This document shows, one piece after another, positions 1 through 6,758 of a DNA stretch of 64,000 nucleotides. A program made the position numbers and the translations under genes. The stretch is from the NCBI RefSeq assembly GCF_008801935.1, contig NZ_VZOT01000006.1:62001-126000 (forward strand), written 5' to 3'. Under the pieces are notes generated by a model, which was not told the origin of the DNA, made no database searches, and saw nothing but the letters and a program-made list of their open reading frames with translations. Every line of letters begins with the position of its first letter. Within the stretch, counting starts at the first letter, position 1. This DNA comes from Comamonas kerstersii. Lineage in GTDB: Bacteria; Pseudomonadota; Gammaproteobacteria; Burkholderiales; Burkholderiaceae_C.

Positions 1-54
1 TGCCGGATTGGCCAGGCATTCAACGGTCAGGGAGGGGAGTACGGAAGCAGTCAT
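1..54 (-). CDS. N-terminal fragment of an unidentified protein, cut by the window edge
   Basis: An ATG at 54 reading leftwards opens a frame that stays open for 18 codons to the window edge (MTASVLPSLTVECLANPA). It lies 47 bases downstream of the RpiR-type regulator stop on the same strand, so it may be the second gene of that operon. There is no strong Shine-Dalgarno sequence. The visible residues are too few to name a family. Confidence 0.4.
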   Translation of the reverse strand, partial: MTASVLPSLTVECLANPA

Positions 55-101
55 ACAGGCTTTCGGTCAGGAAAAAAGAGGTTGCATACAGGCCGCAGCC
101 T

Positions 102-974
102 TCACAGCTGCGGCTCCAGATCGTTCAAGGCCACATGCAGGCGTTCAATGCGCGCCAGCCGCTCCTGCGTGGCGTTGCGCAGCTGCTGCGCCAGCGTGGC
201 GGCCAGAAAGTTCACCAGGCTGACGCCACAGACATAGGAATCAAACAGGCCCTGCTGGCTGCTGGCACCGCAGCGCAGCACCACCTGCGCCTGCATGGCC
301 AGTGCAGATACGGGCGCATCGGTCAGCACCACGGTCTGGGCACCCACGGTGCGTGCTGCTGCCAGCACCTGCGGCAGGCGTGTGCTGCGGCGGCGAAAGT
401 CCACGGCCAGCACCACATCCTTGTCGCTGGCGCAGGCCAGCAGATCCGCCTCGCGCCCGGCCGCGTCGTTGAGCGTGAGCACCTCAGGCCGCACCTGGGC
501 CAGCAGCGACTGCGCATAGAACGCCGTCAGGTGGCTGTGGCGATAGCCCACCACCCAGACCTTGCGTGCCTTGCGCAGCAGGGCCAGTGCGGCTTCCAGC
601 TGTGCCTGGGGCACGGCTTCTGACCATTCCTGCAGGCGTGCGGCATCCAGCTGCAGATGCGCCTGAAACTGCTGACCCACGCTGTCGCTGCTGCGCTTGC
701 CCTGCATGCGGGCTAGCGGTGACTGCTGCTCCTGTGCCTGGCGCAGCGCATGGCGAAACTCGTCATACCCGGCGTAACCCAGACTGCGGAAAAAACGGGC
801 TGCGCTGGACTTGGATGTGCCAGCCAGATGGGCCAGCTCCGTGGCCGAGTAGCCCAGCAGCTCGCGCTGGCGTGCCAGCACGACGTCGGCAATCTTTCGC
901 TCTGCATCAGACAGCGCGCCATAGACATGGCGGATGCGTGATTCCAGCGTGGTGGCAGTGGCGGTGTGCGTCAT
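102..974 (-). CDS. RpiR/MurR family transcriptional regulator (HTH + SIS)
   Basis: This 290-residue protein has the two-domain layout of RpiR regulators. Residues about 10-80 form the helix-turn-helix domain (SATELAHLAGTSKSSAARFF is the recognition region). Residues about 125-260 form a SIS sugar-phosphate-type binding domain beginning near VWVVGYRHSHL. RpiR proteins act in the cytoplasm and sense phosphosugars or other small ligands; the ligand here is unknown. The gene is divergent from an amino-acid ABC transporter, so control of that transporter is the simplest inference. A long inverted repeat in the shared intergenic region (1040-1085) could be its operator. A second RpiR-type gene, HexR-like, lies at 40312-41160. 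Confidence 0.85.
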   Translation of the reverse strand: MTHTATATTLESRIRHVYGALSDAERKIADVVLARQRELLGYSATELAHLAGTSKSSAARFFRSLGYAGYDEFRHALRQAQEQQSPLARMQGKRSSDSVGQQFQAHLQLDAARLQEWSEAVPQAQLEAALALLRKARKVWVVGYRHSHLTAFYAQSLLAQVRPEVLTLNDAAGREADLLACASDKDVVLAVDFRRRSTRLPQVLAAARTVGAQTVVLTDAPVSALAMQAQVVLRCGASSQQGLFDSYVCGVSLVNFLAATLAQQLRNATQERLARIERLHVALNDLEPQL

Positions 975-1039
975 ACAAAAGGCCTTGTGTCTCCAACGTG
1001 GTGCGCCGCACCAACATGGAGACGGTCTGCACCAACTTA

Positions 1040-1085
1040 TGAAACTTTTGTGCCAGTTTCTTGAAATGCTGGCACTTTGGTTTCA
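1040..1085. promoter_or_regulatory. inverted repeat, candidate operator for the RpiR regulator
   Basis: Nested arms TGAAAC (1040-1045) and GTGCCAG (1050-1056) are mirrored by CTGGCAC (1069-1075) and GTTTCA (1080-1085). The site sits between the two divergent genes. The operator role is inferred from position and symmetry only. Confidence 0.4.
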
Positions 1086-1244
1086 TGTTCAGCACCTGGA
1101 ATGCAAAAGCAATGCCTGTTTGCACGCATTGCCCCCTTCCTTGTGAATCAAGGCTTTGTCACCGTTTTTGTATACAGCTGTGCAGCCAGCACCCACGCGC
1201 TGAAACAGCCCAGCACCACCGCTGAAACTCAGATTTCAAAAAGC

Positions 1245-1260
1245 TGGCACGGTCTGTGCT
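1245..1260 (+). promoter_or_regulatory. possible sigma-54 promoter of the ABC transporter operon
   Basis: TGGCAC, five bases, then GTGCT matches the -24/-12 pattern TGGCAC-N5-TTGC with one mismatch; the essential GG and GC are kept. It lies 45 bases before the receptor gene start. Many amino-acid transporters use sigma-54, but no bound activator site was identified. Confidence 0.3.
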
Positions 1261-1304
1261 CAGAGCACTCCATCTGAAATTTTTTGTTCCACGGAGTGTT
1301 CAAC

Positions 1305-2105
1305 ATGTCCCTGACCCGCCGCCTTTTTGCCGTCAGCGCCGTTGCTGTGACTGCCCTGACCGTTGCTTCCGGTGCCTACGCCCAGGAAGACAAGTCCCTG
1401 CAAAACATTCTGGACAAGAAGTCCATCGCACTGGGCATTCCTACCGACTACCCACCGTATGGCTACATGGGCCCTGACTTCAAGCCCACCGGCATGGACG
1501 TGGCCGTGGCGCAGCTGATTGCCGACAAGCTGGGCGTGAAGGCCGAGCTGGTGCCCGTGAGTACCCCCAACCGCATTCCCTACCTGCAGTCCAAGAAGAT
1601 TGATCTGATCGTCTCCTCCCTGGGCAAGAACGAAGAGCGCGCCAAGGTGATCGACTTCACCGTGGCCTATGCCCCCTTCTTCCAGGCCGTGTTCGGCCCC
1701 AAGGACGTGGAGATCAAGAGCTTTGAGGATCTGGGCGGCAAGACCCTGTCCGTGACACGCGGCACCATCCAGGACGATGCCCTGCAGGAGCTGGCCCCCA
1801 AGACACTGAAGATTCAGCGCTTTGAAGACGACAACTCCACCATGGCGGCCTTCATGAGCCAGCAGACCCAGTTTGTGGCCGTGGGTGCTGCCGTAGCCGC
1901 TGCTGCGCTCCAGAAGAACCCCAAGGTGCAGGCGGAGTACAAGCTGCTGATCAAGGATTCGCCCAACTACATCGGTGTGCGCAAGGGTGAAACCGAGCTG
2001 CTGAACAAGGTCAACGACATCCTGCGCACCGCCAAGACCGACGGGACCATTGAAGCCTATTCGCAGAAGTGGCTGGGTCGCGGTGCGGGCAACCTGCCTG
2101 ACTGA
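1305..2105 (+). CDS. ABC transporter substrate-binding protein, polar amino acid type
   Basis: A 266-residue periplasmic receptor of the family-3 (HisJ/GlnH) type. Residues 1-26 form a Sec signal peptide ending in GAYAQ. The mature part shows the family hallmarks: a ligand loop at GIPTDYPPYGYMGPDFKPTG, then a DLIVSSLGKNEERAKVIDFT block where such proteins bind the amino-acid carboxylate. The ATG at 1305 is preferred because ACGGAG lies eight bases upstream; a TTG at 1284 has no such site. It is followed by two permeases and an ATPase on the same strand, giving a complete importer. The substrate cannot be told from sequence. Confidence 0.9.
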   Translation: MSLTRRLFAVSAVAVTALTVASGAYAQEDKSLQNILDKKSIALGIPTDYPPYGYMGPDFKPTGMDVAVAQLIADKLGVKAELVPVSTPNRIPYLQSKKIDLIVSSLGKNEERAKVIDFTVAYAPFFQAVFGPKDVEIKSFEDLGGKTLSVTRGTIQDDALQELAPKTLKIQRFEDDNSTMAAFMSQQTQFVAVGAAVAAAALQKNPKVQAEYKLLIKDSPNYIGVRKGETELLNKVNDILRTAKTDGTIEAYSQKWLGRGAGNLPD

Positions 2106-2172
2106 TCCATCGCTGCGCCGTCACCCCTGACTACGCTGCCGCACCGGGGATGACACAGCTGCGAACCTGAAC

Positions 2173-2195
2173 GCGCAGGCACGGACTGCCTGCGC
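2173..2195 (+). other. intercistronic hairpin between receptor and permease genes
   Basis: GCGCAGGCA and TGCCTGCGC form a perfect nine-pair stem with a five-base loop. No T-run follows, so it is more likely an mRNA stabiliser or attenuating hairpin that keeps receptor mRNA in excess over permease mRNA than a full terminator. That role is inferred. Confidence 0.45.
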
Positions 2196-2252
2196 CCCAG
2201 TGGGTGCAAGGCCCACACCGTTTTCCGGATTCCGTTTTCACAAGAGTTGCCC

Positions 2253-2918
2253 ATGACCATGGATTTCTTACCAGTGCTGGCCAATTGGCCAATGCTGCTC
2301 AAAGGGCTGCTGCTCACCCTTGTGCTCACCGCCTTTGCACTGCCCATGGGCGTGATGCTTGGCATTGCCTGCGCCTGGGCCCGCCTGCATGCCGGGCTGG
2401 CGGTGCGCACGCTGGTCGCCACCTATGTGGAGGTGTTTCGCAACACCCCGTTCATCATCCAGCTGTTTTTTCTGTTCTTCGGCCTGCCCTCCATGGGCGT
2501 GCGCCTGTCGCCAGAGACCGCCAGCATTCTGGCCATGACGCTGAACCTGGGCGCCTATGCCTGCGAGCAGATCCGCGCTGGCATTGAAGCCACGCCGCGC
2601 GGCCAGCTGGAAGCGGCCATGAGCCTGGCCCTGAACCGCTGGCAGACCTTTACCCGTGTGGTGCTCCCCCCTTCGCTGGGCCGCGTGTGGCCCGCGCTGA
2701 CCGGCCAGATGATCATCGTGATGCTGGGCTCTGCCGTGTGCAGCCAGATCTCGACCGAAGAGCTGTCCTACGCCGCCAATCTGATCTCCAGCCGCACCTT
2801 CCGCAGCTTTGAAAGCTACATCGTCGTCACGCTGGTGTACCTGATGCTGGCCGTGCTGCTGCGCCAGTTCCTGGTGTGGATCGGCCCCCGCTTTATCTTT
2901 GGCCGCCGCCGCGCCTGA
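2253..2918 (+). CDS. amino acid ABC transporter permease (HisM/GlnP family)
   Basis: A 221-residue inner-membrane permease. Several hydrophobic helices alternate with the cytoplasmic coupling region EQIRAGIEATPRGQLEAAMS, which carries the EAA-loop glycine typical of this family. The N-terminal segment EVFRNTPFIIQLFF is the standard HisM/GlnP motif. The start is taken at ATG 2253; a second ATG two codons on is equally possible. It is separated from the receptor gene by 147 bases containing a hairpin and lies 14 bases before the second permease. The two permeases should form a heterodimer. Confidence 0.88.
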   Translation: MTMDFLPVLANWPMLLKGLLLTLVLTAFALPMGVMLGIACAWARLHAGLAVRTLVATYVEVFRNTPFIIQLFFLFFGLPSMGVRLSPETASILAMTLNLGAYACEQIRAGIEATPRGQLEAAMSLALNRWQTFTRVVLPPSLGRVWPALTGQMIIVMLGSAVCSQISTEELSYAANLISSRTFRSFESYIVVTLVYLMLAVLLRQFLVWIGPRFIFGRRRA

Positions 2919-2932
2919 CCCGGAGAGACACC

Positions 2933-3586
2933 ATGGTTGAATTCACCTTCTGGGACATTGCCTACCAACTGCTGCTGGCCCTGCGCTGGACGGTAGCGCT
3001 GTCCGTCATCGCCTTTGTCTGCGGCGCACTGCTGGGTCTGGGTCTGCTGGTGCTGCGCCTGTCCAAGCTGCCCGGCGCCACCCGCTGTGTGAGCCTGTAT
3101 GTGCAGATCTTTCAGGGCACGCCGCTGCTGATGCAGATCTTTCTGACCTACTTTGGTCTGGCGCTGATCGGTATCGACACCTCGCCCCTGCTGGCTGCCA
3201 GCGTCTGCCTGACGCTGTACTCCGCCGCCTATCTGAGTGACATCTGGCGCGGCTGCGTGGAATCCGTGCCCCGTGGCCAGTGGGAAGCCTCGGCCAGCCT
3301 GGCCATGAGCTTTACCGAGCAGCTGCGCCACGTCATCCTGCCGCAGGCCATGCGTCTGAGCATTGCGCCCACCGCCGGTTTTGTGGTGCAGATCATCAAG
3401 GGCACAGCACTGACCAGCGTGATTGGTTTTATCGAAATCACCAAGGCTGGCCAGCTGATTGCCAACGCCACGTTTGAGCCCTTCCTGGTCTACGGCTGCG
3501 TAGCCGCCCTGTACTTTGCCCTGTGCTTTCCGCTGTCGCTGTGGAGCCAGCGCCTGGAGCGCCGCCTGCCCCCCCAACGTTCCTGA
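2933..3586 (+). CDS. amino acid ABC transporter permease (HisQ/GlnP family)
   Basis: A 217-residue membrane protein, the second permease of the importer. It contains the family block YVQIFQGTPLLMQIFLTYFG and the EAA-type coupling loop CVESVPRGQWEASASLAM. About five transmembrane helices are apparent. The ATG at 2933 has GGAGAGA just upstream. The ATPase gene follows after 11 bases. The pair of different permeases resembles histidine/glutamate-type systems rather than single-permease systems. Confidence 0.88.
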   Translation: MVEFTFWDIAYQLLLALRWTVALSVIAFVCGALLGLGLLVLRLSKLPGATRCVSLYVQIFQGTPLLMQIFLTYFGLALIGIDTSPLLAASVCLTLYSAAYLSDIWRGCVESVPRGQWEASASLAMSFTEQLRHVILPQAMRLSIAPTAGFVVQIIKGTALTSVIGFIEITKAGQLIANATFEPFLVYGCVAALYFALCFPLSLWSQRLERRLPPQRS

Positions 3587-3597
3587 ATCTGAGACCT

Positions 3598-4362
3598 ATG
3601 ACTGCACCTGTTTCCTCCCCTCCCATCCTGCCACTGGTCGATATCCGTGGTCTGCGCAAACGCTACGGCAGCAATGAAGTGCTCAAGGGCGTAGACCTGC
3701 AGATCCAGCGCGGCGAAGTGGTCTCCATCATCGGCAAGAGCGGCTCCGGCAAGAGCACGCTGCTGCGCTGCATCAACGGCCTGGAAGTCTTTCAGGAAGG
3801 CCAGCTGACGGTGCACGGCCAGCCCCTGCAGGCCGACAACCCGCAGGCCATGCGCGAGCTGCGCAAGAACGTGGGCATGATCTTCCAGAGTTTCAACCTG
3901 TTTCCGCACCTGTCGGTCGGCCGCAATGTGATGCTGGCCCCCACGCTGGTCATGGACCAGCCCAAGGACGTGGCACGCAGCAATGCCGAGCGCCTGCTGG
4001 CGCGTGTGGGTCTGGCAGAAAAGTTTGATGCCATGCCCGACCAGCTCTCGGGCGGGCAGCAGCAGCGCGTGGCCATTGCCCGTGCACTGGCCATGGACCC
4101 GGAAATTCTGCTGTGTGACGAAGTGACCTCGGCACTCGACCCCGAGCTGGTCGGCGAAGTGCTCAGCGTGGTGGAAAGCCTGGCCGAGCAGGGCATGACC
4201 CTGGTCATGGTCACGCATGAAATGAACTTTGCACGCAAGGTGAGCGACCAGGTCGTCTTTATGCACCAGGGCAAGGTGCATGAAATGGGCCCTCCCGAGG
4301 AACTGTTTGGCAACCCCAGGACACCGGAGCTGCGGCAGTTTCTGGGCATGAACACGCATTAA
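3598..4362 (+). CDS. amino acid ABC transporter ATP-binding protein
   Basis: A 254-residue cytoplasmic ATPase that powers the importer encoded just upstream. The Walker A loop GKSGSGKST is at residues 46-54, the Q-loop is in MIFQSFNLFP, the signature LSGGQQQR is near residue 148, and Walker B ILLCDE is followed by VTSALDP, as in GlnQ/HisP proteins. The switch histidine is in VTHEMNFA. The start at 3598 gives 13 residues before the first beta strand, normal for the family. This is the last gene of the operon; a palindromic repeat follows. Confidence 0.92.
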   Translation: MTAPVSSPPILPLVDIRGLRKRYGSNEVLKGVDLQIQRGEVVSIIGKSGSGKSTLLRCINGLEVFQEGQLTVHGQPLQADNPQAMRELRKNVGMIFQSFNLFPHLSVGRNVMLAPTLVMDQPKDVARSNAERLLARVGLAEKFDAMPDQLSGGQQQRVAIARALAMDPEILLCDEVTSALDPELVGEVLSVVESLAEQGMTLVMVTHEMNFARKVSDQVVFMHQGKVHEMGPPEELFGNPRTPELRQFLGMNTH

Positions 4363-4399
4363 AAGCGTGTCAACAAACGCTTAAAACTCCTAAAAACAA

Positions 4400-4475
4400 A
4401 GCGGCTAGCGCTTGTGTTTGCTTGATTTCAGATACAAAACCATCTGAAACCCGCAAATATTCAGCGCTAGCCGCT
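4400..4475. repeat. palindromic intergenic repeat, long form (copy A)
   Basis: Outer arms AGCGGCTAGCGCT (4400-4412) and AGCGCTAGCCGCT (4463-4475) are perfect reverse complements. A second pair, TTTCAGAT and ATCTGAAA, is nested inside. The double-hairpin layout is shared with copies at 16251, 32912, 34777 and 46926. Confidence 0.85.
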
Positions 4476-4494
4476 TCAGTTTTTGAAAAGTTCT

Positions 4495-4995
4495 TTACGC
4501 CGCGCGTGCGTAGGTCGAGGTAAACGATGCCTTGGCAATGGTGTTGGCGTTGATCATGAAGCCGCCCACTGCCGTGGTCGCGTCTTCGGGAATATCGAGC
4601 CTGTCCACCGACAGCGCATGCACCGTGAAGATGTAGCGGTGGGGTTTGTCACCCGGTGGCGGGCACATGCCACCCCAGGCGTAGATGCCATAGTCATTGC
4701 GCATCTGGCGTGCGCCGTCGGGCAGGTTGGCGCCGCTCTTGTCTCCGGCGTTGGCCTTAAGTTCTGTGACACTGGCGGGAATATTGATCACCATCCAGTG
4801 CCACCAGCCCGAGCCCGTCGGTGCATCGGGGTCATACACGGTCACGGCAAAGCTCTTGGTGCCTTCGGGTGCGCCGCTCCACTGCAGCACGGGCGACTGG
4901 TTGGCACCGCCGCAGCCGAACATGTCGGACTCAAACACGGGGGCGATGCTGCCGTCTGCGGGAATGTCGGGGCTGGTCAGTTGAAAGCTGCTCAT
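4495..4995 (-). CDS. YbhB/YbcL family protein (PEBP, Raf kinase inhibitor-like)
   Basis: A 166-residue member of the phosphatidylethanolamine-binding-protein fold. Visible family motifs are FGCGGANQSPVLQWSGAPEG, the anion-pocket block YDPDAPTGSGWWHWMVINIP, and GGMCPPPGDKPHRYIFTVHAL. Bacterial members are of uncertain function. The ATG at 4995 is chosen because AGGAG lies ten bases upstream and the protein starts right at the conserved first strand; longer upstream reading lacks similarity to the family. No signal peptide is seen, so it is probably cytoplasmic. Confidence 0.88.
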   Translation of the reverse strand: MSSFQLTSPDIPADGSIAPVFESDMFGCGGANQSPVLQWSGAPEGTKSFAVTVYDPDAPTGSGWWHWMVINIPASVTELKANAGDKSGANLPDGARQMRNDYGIYAWGGMCPPPGDKPHRYIFTVHALSVDRLDIPEDATTAVGGFMINANTIAKASFTSTYARAA

Positions 4996-5159
4996 GTCTC
5001 TGTGGCTCCTTATCACATCAGTCATCAGACCCGCAAAGTATGCCCTGCCGCTCGGCCCCTGCAAGCCATGGCATGCACAAAGCAGCTACTGCGGCGATAC
5101 TTGCCCCCATGCCCGGGCACTGCTCCCGGCCCATTTTGACAACGCTTTTCTGTACTGCC

Positions 5160-5354
5160 ATGCGCCTGCTGCTTGCCCTGCTTCTGCCGTTTTCCGTGTT
5201 CTTCACCATTGGCCGCCCCTTTGCCGGGCTGCTGTGCCTGATTTTGCAGATCACCCTGATTGGCTGGGTGCCTGCTGCCATCTGGGCCGTCTATGCGTTG
5301 AGCCAGTACAAGACCGACCAGAAGATCCAGCGTGCACTGGGCGATCGCCAGTAA
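5160..5354 (+). CDS. YqaE/Pmp3 family small membrane protein
   Basis: A 64-residue protein made of two hydrophobic helices with a short polar tail (YKTDQKIQRALGDRQ). The second helix, LLCLILQITLIGWVPAAIWA, is the hallmark of the Pmp3/YqaE family, whose members are small inner-membrane proteins linked to membrane potential and stress. The ATG at 5160 gives the usual family length; the longer in-frame reading from upstream is not supported. A strong terminator follows 19 bases after the stop. Confidence 0.85.
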   Translation: MRLLLALLLPFSVFFTIGRPFAGLLCLILQITLIGWVPAAIWAVYALSQYKTDQKIQRALGDRQ

Positions 5355-5373
5355 GCACAGCCCATGAAAAAAA

Positions 5374-5396
5374 GGAGCGCCAAGGCGCTCCTTTTT
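5374..5396 (+). terminator. bidirectional rho-independent terminator
   Basis: GGAGCGCC (5374-5381), loop AA, GGCGCTCC (5384-5391), then five T. A-rich sequence before the stem lets it also serve the ccsB/resB operon arriving on the other strand. Confidence 0.9.
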
Positions 5397-5420
5397 GTTG
5401 CTCCGACTGCTGCGCAGCGC

Positions 5421-6758
5421 TTACAGCTCACCATAGCTGTGCAGGCCAGACAGGAACATATTCACGCCCAGGAAGGCAAAGGTGGTGATGGCCAGACCCA
5501 CCAGCGCCCACCATGCCGATACCGTGCCGCGCAGGCCCTTCATCAGGCGCATGTGCAGCCAGGCAGCGTAGTTCAGCCAGACGATGAGTGCCCAGGTTTC
5601 CTTGGGGTCCCAGCTCCAGTAGCCGCCCCAGGCTTCTGCGGCCCACAGCGCCCCCAGCACGGTGGCAATGGTGAAGAAGGCAAAGCCCACGGCGATGGAC
5701 TTGTACATCACATCGTCCAGAATTTCATAGCTGGGCAGACGTGATGCAATCTGTTTGCGTGCTGCCAGAATGGCTGCCACGATCAGGGCAGAAATGCCAA
5801 AGTACACAATCCAGTAGCTGCCACCCGTTTCCTGGCTCTGGCGGAAAGCCAGCGGCTCAAAGCACAGGGCCACGCCCAGCAGCCACAGCGGTGCCAGCTT
5901 GTACCACCGCGTCTCCTGCGCCTGTTGCTTGATCAGATAGGCAAAGGCCACCATGGCCGCCAGCGCAAAAGTGCCATAGCCAATAAAGTTGGCCGGCACG
6001 TGCAGCTTCATCCACCAGCTTTGCAGTGCAGGCACCAGGGGCTGGATTTCATGCGCCTCACGCACCACGGTGTACCAGAGCAGAAAGCCCACGGCAGCGC
6101 TGACCACCAGCATCACAAAACCACCCAGCGCGCGGGTCTTGTACTGCGCTTCGTAGTAGAGGTAGAACAGCGATGTCATCCAGATGAACATCACAAACAC
6201 CTCGTACAGATTGCTCACTGGAATGTGGCCAATGTCTGGCCCCAGCAGATAGCTCTCATACCAGCGCACCATGGTGCCCACCAGGGCCAGCGTCACTGCC
6301 ATCCAGACCATGCGCGAACCGATCTTGCTGAAGCTGTCACGCTCGCCCTTGGCAAACAGGCCAATCCAGTAAAACACCGTAGCCATGAAGCACAGCATGC
6401 TCATCCACAGGATGGCTGACTGGCTGGACAGAAAATATTTGAGGCCAAAGACCGTGTCTGAACGGTCAATCTGCGCCACACCATCTGGCCCCTGATACAG
6501 CCAGATCGCCAGCAGCGACAGCGCTGCCACGGCCAGCATCAGCTTTTGCAGCGGCCGCCAGAACCAGCCCAGCCAGATCATGCAGGGCACCGTGCCCACC
6601 AGAATGGCCTGTTCGTAGCCATCCATGGCATAGCTGTAGCGCTGGAAGGCAAAGCCCCCGCCCGCAATCACCAGCACGGCAAACAGCCAGTCCAGCCAGT
6701 TGCGGCGTGCAAAAAAGCCCTCATTCAAGGTGATGGTGGAAGTAGTCGTACTACTCAT
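5421..6758 (-). CDS. ccsB: cytochrome c biogenesis protein CcsB/CcsA (heme handling)
   Basis: A 445-residue polytopic membrane protein of System II cytochrome c maturation. Near the C-terminus it carries the tryptophan-rich WWD motif (AWGGYWSWDPKETWAL) that presents heme at the periplasmic face; conserved histidines occur nearby (VPANFIGYG region and WLHMR). It partners with ResB/Ccs1 to deliver and attach heme to CXXCH motifs. Its start overlaps the resB stop by four bases (ATGA), so the two are translationally coupled. Cytochrome c4, a client protein, is encoded just upstream on the same strand. Confidence 0.93.
   Translation of the reverse strand: MSSTTTSTITLNEGFFARRNWLDWLFAVLVIAGGGFAFQRYSYAMDGYEQAILVGTVPCMIWLGWFWRPLQKLMLAVAALSLLAIWLYQGPDGVAQIDRSDTVFGLKYFLSSQSAILWMSMLCFMATVFYWIGLFAKGERDSFSKIGSRMVWMAVTLALVGTMVRWYESYLLGPDIGHIPVSNLYEVFVMFIWMTSLFYLYYEAQYKTRALGGFVMLVVSAAVGFLLWYTVVREAHEIQPLVPALQSWWMKLHVPANFIGYGTFALAAMVAFAYLIKQQAQETRWYKLAPLWLLGVALCFEPLAFRQSQETGGSYWIVYFGISALIVAAILAARKQIASRLPSYEILDDVMYKSIAVGFAFFTIATVLGALWAAEAWGGYWSWDPKETWALIVWLNYAAWLHMRLMKGLRGTVSAWWALVGLAITTFAFLGVNMFLSGLHSYGEL

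Larger units (their letters stand above)
975..1304. other. divergent intergenic region, RpiR gene / ABC transporter
   Basis: These 330 bases hold no credible gene. They contain the inverted repeat at 1040-1085, a sigma-54-like element at 1245-1260, and a clear Shine-Dalgarno (ACGGAG at 1291-1296) eight bases before the ATG at 1305. Confidence 0.6.
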
